From: Rhizobium sp. CSW-27 | GTDB lineage: Bacteria > Pseudomonadota > Alphaproteobacteria > Rhizobiales > Rhizobiaceae | NCBI RefSeq assembly: GCF_018760785.1 | Contig: NZ_JAHHZO010000023.1 | Location: 1 to 41,220 of the forward strand | DNA: 41,220 nt | Reading direction: 5' to 3' | Notes under the pieces: model-generated | What the model was told of the DNA's origin: nothing | Database searches by the model: none | The model's input: only the letters and a program-made list of their open reading frames with translations | Translations under genes and position numbers: made by a program | In this document: piece by piece, positions 9,237 to 17,823 of the stretch | How the letters are laid out: each line of letters starts with the position of its first letter | Numbering within the stretch: position 1 is the stretch's first letter

Positions 9237-11510
9237 CTAGATCGGGATGTTGTGGGCCGCGGCGAATGCCACCAGCATGTCGCGCACCGATGCGTTGGAA
9301 CGGGTATCGTCCAGCATGGCGTTCAGCTCGTCGGACAGCTGGCCTGCATCAAGACCGAGCAGCATGGCCTTGACCGGACCGATGGCCGTCGGCGTCATCG
9401 AGACCGAGCGGAACCCGAGTGCAATCAGCGCCATGGCGGACAGAGGCTTGCCGGCCATTTCGCCGCACAGCGTCAGCGGCGTCCTGTTGCGCTCCGCGGC
9501 ACGCACGATGTCGCGCAGGATGCGCAGGAACGGCTTGCCGAGAATGTCGAAACGGTCGGAGACGCGGGCATTGCCGCGATCCACCGCCATCGAGAACTGG
9601 AACAGGTCGTTGGAGCCGACGGACACGAAATCCACCTCGCTCATCAACTCGTCCAGCTGCCACAGCAGCGCCGGCACCTCCAGCATGGCGCCGAACTGCA
9701 GCTTGCGCGGCAGCGAATGCCCGAACTTCGACAGATGCTGCACTTCCTTCTGCATCAGGTCGCGCACCGCATGGATTTCGGCAACCTCCGTCACCATCGG
9801 CAGCATCATCTTCAGCTCGGAACCGGCCGAAGCCCGCAGCAGCGCGCGAAGCTGGGTGCGCAACAGGCCGGGACGGTCGAGCGCAAGGCGGATCGCCCGC
9901 CAGCCGAGGGCCGGGTTTTCCTCTTCCTGCGCGCGGAAATAGGAGACCACCTTGTCGCCGCCGATGTCGAGCGTGCGGAAGGTCACCGGCCGGCCCGCCG
10001 TCTGGCGCAGCACGTTGCGGTAGAAGGCCTCCTGCTCCTCGAGCTTGGGCATGGTGGAGGCGATCATGAACTGCAGTTCGGTGCGGAACAGGCCGATGCC
10101 GTCCGCGCCCGATTCGACCAGCTGCGGCAGGTCGACCATCAGACCGGCATTCATCATCAGGCTGATGCGCTGGCCATCCTTCGTCACAGAATCGACGTCG
10201 CGCAGGGCGCGGAACTGCTCCTGCCGGCGGGCGCGCAGGCGCACCTTTTCCTCGTAGGCCTTCACCATGTCGGCCATCGGACGCAGGTGCACCTGGCCGT
10301 CATCGCCGTCGATGATCACCGGATCACGGTTTTCCGCCAGCGCAACGACGCCGGTCGCCTGTCCGATGACCGGAATGCCCATGGCCCGCGCCACGATCAC
10401 CACATGGCTGGTAACCGCGCCATCTTCCAGCACGAGGCCGCGAATATTGGCGCGCGGATAATCAAGAAGCTCGGCGGCCCCCATGGCGCGGGCAAAGATC
10501 ACCGCATCGGTGGGAAACGCATCGTCGAAATCGCGTCCGGAAAAGCCGGTCAGCTGGCGCAGCAGGCGGTTGGCCAGATCGTCGAAATCATGCATCCGCT
10601 CGCGCAGATAGGGATCGGTCAGGCGCATCATGCGCGCCTTGGTGTCGCTCTGCACCTTCTCGACGGCCGCCTCCGCCGTCAGGCCGTTGCGGATTGCCTC
10701 TTCCATGCGCCGCACCCAGCCCTGGTCGTGGGCGAACATGCGGTAGGTCTCAAGCACCTCGCGATGCTCGCCCTCCTGCGCCACCTCGCGGCGCGACAGC
10801 ATGTCGTCAATCGACAGGCGAAGCGAGCCGATCGCCTCGGCAAGACGGATGATTTCCTTCTCCGCATCGTCGTTCAGAAGATTGGTCACGACGATGCGCG
10901 GCTCGTGCAGCACCACATGGCCAAGCCCGATGCCTTCATTGTAGCCGTCGGCCTCGATGGTGATCGGCCGCGTCAGGTCCAGCTCGAGGCCCGGCTGGGT
11001 GATCTTCTTCAGTTCCCCTGTCGCAATCATCTCGGCGATCACCATGGCGGTGGTTTCCATCGCCTCTACCTCGTCTTCGCGGTAGTTGCGCTGCGCCTTG
11101 TTCTGGACGACGAGAACGCCCAAAGTGCGACCGGCCCGCAGGATCGGCACGCCGAGGAAGGAATGATAGATCTCCTCGCCGGTTTCCGGCAGGTAGCGGA
11201 AGGCGGGATGCGCCTGGGCGTCGGACAGATTGAGCGGCTGGGCGGAAGCGGCAATCGTGCCGACCAGGCCCTGGCCCATCTTCAGCTGGGCCAGGTGGAC
11301 GGCCCCCTTGTTGAGACCTTCGGTGGCGTAAAGCTCCAGTACGCCGTCCGAGCGCAGCACGTAGACCGAGCAGACCTCGGCCACCATGTTGCTGGCAATC
11401 TGGCTGACGATCCGGTCAAGCCGCTCCTGCGGCTCCAGCGGTTCGGCCATCAATTCCCGCAGTCGCTTCAGCAAGACACGCGGGCCTGCCGACAGGTCTC
11501 TCATCGGCAT
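9237..11510 (-). CDS. ptsP: Phosphoenolpyruvate-protein phosphotransferase PtsP (enzyme I of the nitrogen PTS)
   Basis: The 757-residue enzyme takes phosphate from phosphoenolpyruvate and passes it to the NPr carrier of the nitrogen PTS. That relay signals nitrogen and potassium status rather than importing sugar. An N-terminal GAF domain (about residues 20-160) marks it as EI-Ntr rather than sugar enzyme I. The swivelling domain carries the phospho-histidine in TSHVVIVARAMGIP, and the C-terminal barrel has the signatures NDLFQFSMAVDR and LCGEMAG. I prefer ATG 11510, which has GGGAG five bases upstream; an ATG two codons later is also possible, and the in-frame extension further upstream is not family-like. 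It follows lysC after 82 bases and precedes prfA. The lysC-ptsP-prfA-prmC order is common in rhizobia. Confidence 0.96.
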   Translation of the reverse strand: MPMRDLSAGPRVLLKRLRELMAEPLEPQERLDRIVSQIASNMVAEVCSVYVLRSDGVLELYATEGLNKGAVHLAQLKMGQGLVGTIAASAQPLNLSDAQAHPAFRYLPETGEEIYHSFLGVPILRAGRTLGVLVVQNKAQRNYREDEVEAMETTAMVIAEMIATGELKKITQPGLELDLTRPITIEADGYNEGIGLGHVVLHEPRIVVTNLLNDDAEKEIIRLAEAIGSLRLSIDDMLSRREVAQEGEHREVLETYRMFAHDQGWVRRMEEAIRNGLTAEAAVEKVQSDTKARMMRLTDPYLRERMHDFDDLANRLLRQLTGFSGRDFDDAFPTDAVIFARAMGAAELLDYPRANIRGLVLEDGAVTSHVVIVARAMGIPVIGQATGVVALAENRDPVIIDGDDGQVHLRPMADMVKAYEEKVRLRARRQEQFRALRDVDSVTKDGQRISLMMNAGLMVDLPQLVESGADGIGLFRTELQFMIASTMPKLEEQEAFYRNVLRQTAGRPVTFRTLDIGGDKVVSYFRAQEEENPALGWRAIRLALDRPGLLRTQLRALLRASAGSELKMMLPMVTEVAEIHAVRDLMQKEVQHLSKFGHSLPRKLQFGAMLEVPALLWQLDELMSEVDFVSVGSNDLFQFSMAVDRGNARVSDRFDILGKPFLRILRDIVRAAERNRTPLTLCGEMAGKPLSAMALIALGFRSVSMTPTAIGPVKAMLLGLDAGQLSDELNAMLDDTRSNASVRDMLVAFAAAHNIPI

Positions 11511-11592
11511 GTTCGCTCCCGAATTCAACTCTGCCCATCCGGAAGACGGTGCGCCGCCCCAAAACGAAGCGACGCAGCGAACCGGTTTAAAC

Positions 11593-12867
11593 TCAACTCT
11601 TATCGAGACCGTAGGCAGAATGCAAAGTCCGAACTGCAAGTTCGGAGTAAGCACCGTCGATCAGCACGGAAATCTTGATTTCCGATGTGGTGATGGCCTT
11701 GATGTTGATGCCTTTTTCGGCAAGTGCCTTGAAAGCGGTCGCAGCGACGCCCGCATGGCTGCGCATGCCGATGCCGACGACGGAGACCTTGCACAGGCCC
11801 GTCTCGTTCTGGGCCACGTCGAAGCCGATCTTGTCCTTGTTGTCTTCCAGAACCTTCATGGCCTTTTCGACGTCGCCGAAGGGCACCGTGAACGTCATGT
11901 CGGTCTTCGAACCGTCCTCGGAAATGTTCTGGACGATCATGTCGACATTGATGTGGGATTCGGCCAGCGGCCCGAAGATGGCGGCGGAAACGCCCGGCCG
12001 GTCGGAGACGCGACGCAGCGAAATTTGCGCTTCATCCTTGGCATAGGCGATGCCGGTAACGACTTCCTGTTCCACGATTTCTTCCTCGTCGCAAATCAAC
12101 GTGCCGGGCGGGTTGATGAGGTCACCCATGCCCGGCGCATCGGGATCCTCGAAACTGGAGCGGACGAAGGTGCGCACCTTGTGGACCATGGCCAGCTCCA
12201 CGGAGCGGACCTGCAGCACCTTGGCGCCGAGGGATGCCATTTCCAGCATTTCCTCGAACGAAATCTTCTTCATGCGGCGTGCCTTGGGCACAATGCGCGG
12301 ATCGGTCGTGTAGACGCCGTCCACATCGGTATAGATATCGCAGCGATCGGCCTGGACGGCGGCGGCAATCGCCACGGCCGAGGTGTCGGAGCCGCCGCGA
12401 CCGAGCGTCGCGATGCGGTTGTCGGGACCGAGCCCCTGGAAGCCGGCCACCACGGCCACCTGGCCCTCGCCCATGCGGCGGATGATTTCCGTGCCGTCGA
12501 TGTCGAGGATGCGGGCCGCGCCATGCGCGTTGTCGGTGCGGATCGGGATCTGCCAGCCCTGCCAGGAGCGGGCATTGATGCCCATCGACTGCAGCGCGAT
12601 CGCCAGCAGGCCCGAGGTCACCTGTTCGCCGGAGGCGACGACGGCATCATATTCGCGCGCGTCATAGAAGGGCGAACTGGCGCCGGCGACCTTCGGGGTA
12701 TCCTGCACCCAGCCGACGAGTTCATTGGTCTTGCCGGACATGGCGGACACGACCACGGCCACTTCATGGCCTGCATCGACCTCACGTTTCACATGGCGCG
12801 CAACATTATGAATGCGTTCAAGATTGGCGACCGAAGTGCCGCCGAACTTCATGACAATGCGAGCCAT
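11593..12867 (-). CDS. lysC: Aspartate kinase
   Basis: The 424-residue enzyme phosphorylates L-aspartate, the first step towards lysine, threonine, methionine and diaminopimelate for the cell wall. The N-terminal kinase domain opens with KFGGTS at residues 7-12, a hallmark of aspartokinases, and contains GRGGSDTSAVA. The C-terminal part (about residues 265-424) has two ACT regulatory domains, seen in segments such as VSDRPGVSAAIFGPLAE and VSVVGIGMRSHAGVAATAF, so feedback inhibition by lysine or threonine is expected. ATG 12867 fits the family start. It is the first gene of the leftward lysC-ptsP-prfA-prmC cluster. Confidence 0.97.
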   Translation of the reverse strand: MARIVMKFGGTSVANLERIHNVARHVKREVDAGHEVAVVVSAMSGKTNELVGWVQDTPKVAGASSPFYDAREYDAVVASGEQVTSGLLAIALQSMGINARSWQGWQIPIRTDNAHGAARILDIDGTEIIRRMGEGQVAVVAGFQGLGPDNRIATLGRGGSDTSAVAIAAAVQADRCDIYTDVDGVYTTDPRIVPKARRMKKISFEEMLEMASLGAKVLQVRSVELAMVHKVRTFVRSSFEDPDAPGMGDLINPPGTLICDEEEIVEQEVVTGIAYAKDEAQISLRRVSDRPGVSAAIFGPLAESHINVDMIVQNISEDGSKTDMTFTVPFGDVEKAMKVLEDNKDKIGFDVAQNETGLCKVSVVGIGMRSHAGVAATAFKALAEKGINIKAITTSEIKISVLIDGAYSELAVRTLHSAYGLDKS

Positions 12868-13017
12868 ATCCGACCAAAACCACCCTATCGCGCGCCCGAA
12901 CCCATGGCGGGCGCCGCTCTGAAAACAGCAAGCCCCTGCCCGCCGGGCAGATCTTGCGGCGTCCTCTTAGCGAAAAGGGGGGGCCGGCGCAATGGGAAAG
13001 CCGGGCTTGCGAAACAG

Positions 13018-13047
13018 GCGGGCCGGGGTCGTCAGACCCCGGCCCGC
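13018..13047 (-). terminator. Strong hairpin terminator after the SH3-domain gene
   Basis: A perfect 13-bp stem, GCGGGCCGGGGTC paired with GACCCCGGCCCGC around a GTCA loop, begins 23 bases after the SH3 gene stop. On the minus strand it is followed by CTGTTTCG, a weak T run. The stability of the stem makes a terminator likely, and it would insulate lysC. Confidence 0.68.
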
Positions 13048-13069
13048 AAGGCTTTGCCATCGATGCCGC

Positions 13070-13759
13070 TCACTGCCCCGGCAGCGGGCAGGGATTGTCC
13101 GGCGTGCAGCGATAGGCGGGATATGCCCCTTGCGGATTGCGGGGCGGATTGCGGTCGTCATAGCGATAGCGATCGTCGTAGCGGCCGCCCTCCTGCGGGC
13201 GCTGCCGGTCATCGTAGCGATAGCGGTTGTCCAGGCCGTAGCGATCCTGATAGCGATAGCGGCCATCATCGCGGTAGCGGTTCGGATCGTTGATCGGGTC
13301 GTCGCGGCGGCTGTCATAGCGCGGCGGCGGCGGTGGGGCCGCATCACGGCGATAATCCCAGTCCCGCCACCGGTCGCGCTCGCGATAGAAATCACGATTG
13401 CTGTAATATCGCCGCCAGTAGGTATCGACGTCGAAGGTGATGGTCGGGATGCCGAGCGGCCGGTAATACTGCCGCTCCACATAGACGCGGTTCTGGCGAT
13501 AGCTCGCCTGGATGTAGTTTCCGGACACCCAGCCGCGCCCGCGCGCGAACGTGACATCGCACCAGTTCACGCTGTCGAGGCAGCCATTGATGACGATCGG
13601 CGCGCCCACGGGAATGACCACCACCGCCGGATAGCGGGTGCTGGGGCCGGAGCGCATGTTGACATTGGCAGTGGCAAAGCCGTTGGCGGCGGCGGCCGCG
13701 ACGGTTGGCGACAACAGCAACAGCCCCGCTGCCAGTGCCTTCAATACTTGACGTTTCAC
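13070..13759 (-). CDS. Secreted protein with a bacterial SH3 domain and a Tyr/Arg/Asp-rich repeat tail
   Basis: The 229-residue product has a clear signal peptide (VKRQVLKALAAGLLLL, cleavage probably after about residue 23). A bacterial SH3 domain follows at about residues 28-90 and includes VNMRSGPSTRYPAV and GRGWVSGNYIQ. Such domains bind cell-wall or protein ligands outside the cytoplasm. The last half is low-complexity, with many RYDDR-like units and proline runs; the DNA there is correspondingly repetitive (about 13,140-13,330). The start is GTG 13759, preceded by AGGAGG at five bases. The family is common in rhizobia and its role is not known to me. It diverges from ubiG across a 260-base region. 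Confidence 0.82.
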   Translation of the reverse strand: MKRQVLKALAAGLLLLSPTVAAAAANGFATANVNMRSGPSTRYPAVVVIPVGAPIVINGCLDSVNWCDVTFARGRGWVSGNYIQASYRQNRVYVERQYYRPLGIPTITFDVDTYWRRYYSNRDFYRERDRWRDWDYRRDAAPPPPPRYDSRRDDPINDPNRYRDDGRYRYQDRYGLDNRYRYDDRQRPQEGGRYDDRYRYDDRNPPRNPQGAYPAYRCTPDNPCPLPGQ

Positions 13760-13963
13760 AGGTTCCTCCTGGGGAATGCTTATCCTTGGCGCAACGTCCC
13801 TTCTGCAGGGCAATCGCCGTCCCGAATTTGTTTTTTTTAAGTCCTAACGCGTGCCGATAACATGATCTGCAACCATCGTCCCCTTCGTAGCAGCAACAGG
13901 ATGAACACAGGCTGACAAAGGGCTGACGCCTTCCCTTTGTACAGCCGCGACACGATGGCAGAC

Positions 13964-13992
13964 TTGACAAGTCGCGCCGGGAAGCCGACTTC
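13964..13992 (+). promoter_or_regulatory. ubiG: Tentative ubiG promoter (-35 only convincing)
   Basis: TTGACA at 13964-13969 is an exact vegetative -35 element on the ubiG strand. The hexamer 17 bases downstream (GACTTC) is a poor -10, though alphaproteobacterial -10 elements vary. The start codon of ubiG is about 50 bases downstream. Confidence 0.33.
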
Positions 13993-14019
13993 ACGCACAC
14001 GATGACAGGGAGCCAGAGC

Positions 14020-14766
14020 ATGACAAACGCGTCCCCCACCACGATTGACCAGAGCGAAGTGGACCGCTTTTCCGCGATGGCAGCGGAATGGTGGAGCCCG
14101 ACCGGCAAGTTCAGGCCGCTGCACAAGTTCAATCCGGTGCGCCTGTCCTATATCCGTGACCGCGTCTGCGCAAACTTCGGCCGCGATGCCAAGAGCCACC
14201 GGCCGTTCGAGGGTCTGCGCTTCCTCGATATCGGCTGCGGCGGCGGCTTGCTTTCCGAGCCGATGGCCCGCATGGGTGCAGAGGTCGTCGGCGCCGATCC
14301 GTCGGAGAAGAACATCGGCATCGCGCAGACCCATGCCCGCGAAAGCGGTGTCAGCGTCGATTACCGGGCCGTCAGCGCCGAGCAACTGGCGGAAGCCGGC
14401 GAGACCTTCGACGTGATCCTCAACATGGAGGTGGTCGAGCATGTGGCCGATGTGAGCCTGTTCATCTCCACCTGCACCCAGATGGTGCGCCCCGGCGGGC
14501 TGATGTTCGTCGCCACAATCAACCGCACCTTCAAGGCCAATGCGCTGGCGATCTTTGCAGCGGAAAACATCCTGCGCTGGCTGCCGAAGGGCACCCACAG
14601 CTATGACAAGCTGGTGCGCCCGGACGAACTGGAACGCCCGCTGACAGCCGGCGGCCTGGAGATCATCGACCGGACCGGCGTCTTCTACAATGTCCTGCAG
14701 GACCGCTGGAACCTGTCGCGCGACATGGACGTCAACTACATGATGCTGGCCAAGCGACCGGCATAG
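14020..14766 (+). CDS. ubiG: Ubiquinone biosynthesis O-methyltransferase UbiG
   Basis: The 248-residue enzyme performs the two O-methylation steps of ubiquinone biosynthesis. The N-terminus has the UbiG signature FSAMAAEWWSPTGKF followed by LHKFNPVRLSYI. The S-adenosylmethionine motif is LDIGCGGG at residues 69-76, and MEVVEHVAD is the later family motif. ATG 14020 is preferred over the in-frame ATG 14002 because GGGAG sits 8 bases before it and the family begins there. The gene converges with the DUF3291 gene with 10 bases between stops. Confidence 0.96.
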   Translation: MTNASPTTIDQSEVDRFSAMAAEWWSPTGKFRPLHKFNPVRLSYIRDRVCANFGRDAKSHRPFEGLRFLDIGCGGGLLSEPMARMGAEVVGADPSEKNIGIAQTHARESGVSVDYRAVSAEQLAEAGETFDVILNMEVVEHVADVSLFISTCTQMVRPGGLMFVATINRTFKANALAIFAAENILRWLPKGTHSYDKLVRPDELERPLTAGGLEIIDRTGVFYNVLQDRWNLSRDMDVNYMMLAKRPA

Positions 14767-14776
14767 CCGGCAGGAC

Positions 14777-15349
14777 TCAGACCTTGAGCAGGGCGACGAC
14801 GGCCAGCAGTTCCCCCTGCCCCTGTGCATTGCGGGCGGCAATCTGCCTGACGCGGGCGCGATCGATGACCATCGGCCGGCCCTCGCCATCGAAGGGGGTC
14901 TTGAAGGTGAAGGCCTCCGCCGTCGGCCCGTGATCGGCAAGACGATGCAGACGCTCCACGCCATCCGTCCATTGCGGCAGCGTGTCGGCCGCCACCCACC
15001 AGAGCACCAGCGGCGGCCAGGTCTGGCGGCGGTTCCAGTGGCGGGCGCCTTTCAGCGCCTCCGCATGAACGCCGCTATAGCTGAAGGCCATCAGGGATTC
15101 GACTTCACGCCACAGCGAGAGCGACGACGGGCCCGTCGAAAAACCCGATCCCTCCAGATAGCGCGGAAAGACCTGCACGCCCCAGCTCGCCGGCCCCTCC
15201 TCGCCCGCATAGCCGGAACGGCCGAGAAAGCCCTCCGCGCGGGCGGCGGCTTCGAAGTTCAACGCCTCCCGCAGGCGAAACCCCTCGACGGCGGGGCTGT
15301 CATAGGACGCAACGTGAATGCAGAAATTGTAGAGAGCAAGTCGCGTCAT
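14777..15349 (-). CDS. DUF3291 family protein
   Basis: The 190-residue product resembles DUF3291 proteins, small cytoplasmic proteins with an antibiotic-biosynthesis-monooxygenase-like look. Visible family features are the start LALYNFCIHV, the AEGFLGRSGYAGEEGP segment and the LWREVESLMAFSYSGVHAEAL segment rich in aromatics. The function is unknown to me. ATG 15349 is used, with GGGAGG 11 bases upstream; an ATG at 15391 is in frame but lies inside the preceding gene. It is the last gene of a leftward series that starts at comF. Confidence 0.7.
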   Translation of the reverse strand: MTRLALYNFCIHVASYDSPAVEGFRLREALNFEAAARAEGFLGRSGYAGEEGPASWGVQVFPRYLEGSGFSTGPSSLSLWREVESLMAFSYSGVHAEALKGARHWNRRQTWPPLVLWWVAADTLPQWTDGVERLHRLADHGPTAEAFTFKTPFDGEGRPMVIDRARVRQIAARNAQGQGELLAVVALLKV

Positions 15350-15380
15350 CCGGCACCGTGCCTCCCGGGCCGCTGTTGAA

Positions 15381-15809
15381 TCAGTTGGCATCGTCCGGCA
15401 GCACCGGCAGCGGCGCTACCTCGATGCCCTCATCGATCAGGTCGCGCACCTCGGCAATGCTGGCCTGGCCGATGATGCCGCGCTGATCCGCTTCGCCGTA
15501 ATGGATCTTGCGGGCTTCCTCCGGAAAGCGCTCGCCCACATCCTCGGCACTGGCCTTGATGCTGGCGACCATCTCCTTCAGCTTGCCCATCATCTCCTGC
15601 CGGGCGACATCCATCGCCACCTGCTGGCGGGCTTCCTGCTTGCGCGCGGTGGAGACCGACGGCGTCATCAGGCTCTTGCTGATCGATGCGGAATTGCAGA
15701 CGGGACAGGTCAGGAAACCGCTTTCCACCTGCCGGTCGAAATCGGCGCTGCCGGAAAACCAGCCTTCGAAACCATGGGCATTGTCGCAGACGAGCGAATA
15801 CCGGATCAC
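15381..15809 (-). CDS. DUF1178 family protein
   Basis: The 142-residue product starts MIRYSLVCDNAHGFEGWF and carries CPVCNS at about residues 35-40. Together these provide cysteines for a small zinc-ribbon-like site, as in the DUF1178 family of proteobacteria. The middle is a Met- and Glu-rich helix. Its start overlaps the end of the amidase gene by four bases, so the two are translationally coupled. The role is not known; the persistent pairing with a nitrilase-family gene is a feature I associate with alphaproteobacteria. Confidence 0.85.
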   Translation of the reverse strand: MIRYSLVCDNAHGFEGWFSGSADFDRQVESGFLTCPVCNSASISKSLMTPSVSTARKQEARQQVAMDVARQEMMGKLKEMVASIKASAEDVGERFPEEARKIHYGEADQRGIIGQASIAEVRDLIDEGIEVAPLPVLPDDAN

Positions 15810-16657
15810 GCCACTGCCCCTTCCGCAGGAGCCGTCACGCGATCCAGCGTAAACTCGCGGCCATTCTTCAGGTTCGGGATCTTCGCGCGTGCGGCCTGCA
15901 CGGCGGCGATGTCGATATCGGCCAGCAGAACCGCCTCACCCGCACCGCCGGCCTCTGCCAGGATGCGGCCCCAGGGGTCGATGATCATCGAGTGACCATA
16001 AGTCTCGCGGCCGTCCTCGTGCACGCCGCCCTGCGCGGCGGCAATCAGAAAGGCGCCGTTTTCGATGGCACGCGCGCGCAGCAGGATTTCCCAGTGCGCC
16101 TCGCCCGTCTGGCGGGTGAAGGCGGCCGGCACCGTCAGGATCTCGGCACCCGCCATGGCTTCGGTGCGGAAGATCTGCGGGAAACGCACGTCATAGCAGA
16201 TGGCAAAACCCAGACGGCCGAAGGGCAGATCCGCGACGCGCGCGGCCGATCCCGGCTCGTAGGCTGCGCTTTCGCGCCAGCTCTCGCCATTGTCGAGATC
16301 GACATCGAACATGTGGATCTTGTCATAGGCGCAGATGCGCGCACCGTCCGGGCCGAACAGGAAACCGCGATTGGCCATCTTCTCGTCGCCGCGCGCAATC
16401 GCCGTCGAACCGACATGCACGAAGATGCCGAGGTCGCGCGCAAGCGCTGCGGCGCGGGCCACGATCACATCGCCGGCCTCATCGGCCAGCACGGCCTTCA
16501 GCGCGGCGCGATTGCGCTGCAGCGCCCCGGTCATCTCCGGCGTCTGAACATAGGTGGCACCGGCAGCGGCGGCCTCACGCACCAGCCGCTCCATCGCGTC
16601 CGCATTCCTGTGCGGATCGACGCCCGAACACATCTGGACCGCGGCAACCTTCACCAT
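15806..16657 (-). CDS. Carbon-nitrogen hydrolase (Nit2-like amidase)
   Basis: The 283-residue enzyme belongs to the nitrilase superfamily. The catalytic triad is Glu41 (TPEMTG), Lys113 (YDKIHMFDVD) and Cys154 (FAICYDVRFP). The motifs match the Nit1/Nit2 branch, which removes amino groups from omega-amides such as deaminated glutathione or ketoglutaramate, rather than true nitrilases. The location next to a glutaredoxin gene fits a glutathione-repair role, which is inference. ATG 16657 has GGAG upstream. It begins 12 bases after grxC and overlaps the DUF1178 gene by four bases. Confidence 0.92.
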   Translation of the reverse strand: MVKVAAVQMCSGVDPHRNADAMERLVREAAAAGATYVQTPEMTGALQRNRAALKAVLADEAGDVIVARAAALARDLGIFVHVGSTAIARGDEKMANRGFLFGPDGARICAYDKIHMFDVDLDNGESWRESAAYEPGSAARVADLPFGRLGFAICYDVRFPQIFRTEAMAGAEILTVPAAFTRQTGEAHWEILLRARAIENGAFLIAAAQGGVHEDGRETYGHSMIIDPWGRILAEAGGAGEAVLLADIDIAAVQAARAKIPNLKNGREFTLDRVTAPAEGAVA

Positions 16658-16669
16658 CGCTCCGTCTCC

Positions 16670-16927
16670 TCAGGCCGCCAGCAGCGGATCCAGCTTGCCG
16701 TCCCGATCCAGCGCATGGATGTCGTCGCAGCCGCCGACATGCTCTCCGTTGATGAAGATCTGCGGGAAGGTGGTGCGGCCATTGGCCTTGCCGATCATCT
16801 CCTGGCGTAGTTCCTGCGAGAAGGTCGCATCATGTTCGGTGAACGTGACGCCCTTGGAGGCGAGAAGCGCCTTGGCGCGCGCGCAGTAACCGCACATCTG
16901 GCGGGTATAGATGACGACATCAGCCAT
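16670..16927 (-). CDS. grxC: Glutaredoxin 3
   Basis: The 85-residue protein is a dithiol glutaredoxin that uses glutathione to reduce disulfides. The active site is CGYC at residues 12-15, a variant of the usual CPYC with Gly for Pro. The TTFPQIFINGEHVGGCDD segment supplies the cis-proline and the glutathione-binding GG. ATG 16927 has GGAG seven bases upstream and gives the normal family length. It sits between comF and the amidase on the same strand. Confidence 0.95.
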   Translation of the reverse strand: MADVVIYTRQMCGYCARAKALLASKGVTFTEHDATFSQELRQEMIGKANGRTTFPQIFINGEHVGGCDDIHALDRDGKLDPLLAA

Positions 16928-16985
16928 GAAAATCTCCGTGACGGACCGCACGAAAGGGTCTTGCAGGCGGCCCTGATACTCCTCG

Positions 16986-17762
16986 TCATATAGGCTCGGC
17001 AAGAGCCATTGCAAAGGTCAAAACCGTGACGTCGGCCGCCCCTGCCCGTTTCAGGGCGCGGGCGGCGGCAGAGACGGTGGCACCGGTGGTGAACACGTCA
17101 TCCACCAGCACCAGACGGCGGCCGAACACCCGGTCCTCCTGCCCCCTTGCCACGCGGAAGGCGGCGCGCACATTGTCCTCGCGGCCGCGCGCCGTCAGCC
17201 CCACCTGCCGGCGCGTGCGCTTTGTGCGCAAGAGCGTGCCGGCCAGAAATGGCTTGCCGGACTGGTGCGCCAGATGCCGGCCCAGCTCGGCCGCCTGGTT
17301 GAAGCGGCGCGCCATCATCCGCGTCCAGTGCAGCGGCACCGGCAGGATGGCATCGCAGGCCTCCAGTTCGGAACGGCCGGCGCGCCACATCCAGGCCGCC
17401 ATCATCAGCGCGAGATCGGTGCGGTCGCGATATTTCAGGCCATGCACCAGATGACGCGCCGGCCCCTCATGCAGCGCGGCGGCACGCAGGCGGTCGAAGA
17501 CCGGCGGTTCGGCGATCGCCAGCGCCGACACCATGCCCTCGCCCGGGTCTTCGGCGAAGGGAATACCGAGAATGTCGCAATAGGGTCGCTCGATGAACCG
17601 CATGCGGCTCCAGCATGGTCCGCACAGCGCCCTGTGCCCCGCGGTGCGCACCCCGCAGGCAGCGCAGCAGGGCGGATAGAGCACGTCAAGAACCGGGCGC
17701 AGCAGCACCGCCGGAGAAAACCGGACCTGCCTCACCTCGATTTTGTCGCTTGCATCCCCCAT
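16986..17762 (-). CDS. ComF family phosphoribosyltransferase-like protein
   Basis: The 258-residue product has the ComF layout. An N-terminal zinc-finger region has CCAACGVR and CGPCW cysteines (about residues 32-51). A type I phosphoribosyltransferase domain with the binding loop VLVDDVFTTGATV follows near residue 220. ComF proteins are tied to natural transformation in Gram-positive and some Gram-negative bacteria, but the substrate is unknown. ATG 17762 is used although the upstream ribosome site is weak. It diverges from the methyltransferase gene across 61 bases, so promoters must be compact. Confidence 0.9.
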   Translation of the reverse strand: MGDASDKIEVRQVRFSPAVLLRPVLDVLYPPCCAACGVRTAGHRALCGPCWSRMRFIERPYCDILGIPFAEDPGEGMVSALAIAEPPVFDRLRAAALHEGPARHLVHGLKYRDRTDLALMMAAWMWRAGRSELEACDAILPVPLHWTRMMARRFNQAAELGRHLAHQSGKPFLAGTLLRTKRTRRQVGLTARGREDNVRAAFRVARGQEDRVFGRRLVLVDDVFTTGATVSAAARALKRAGAADVTVLTFAMALAEPI

Positions 17763-17823
17763 CTCTTGACTTTAGCCGCAGGCAAGCGCCCATGCGACCC
17801 GCAAATCTGATGGAATCGATGCG

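Noticed and set aside
9063..11678. An 871-codon open frame on the plus strand opposite ptsP and prfA
   Set aside because: Again the shadow of real genes with full motif sets on the other strand; it crosses a gene boundary.
13140..13330. CRISPR-like or tandem repeat array
   Set aside because: The short repeats of about 12-18 bases are in frame with RYDDR units of the SH3-domain protein; no unique spacers of constant length exist.
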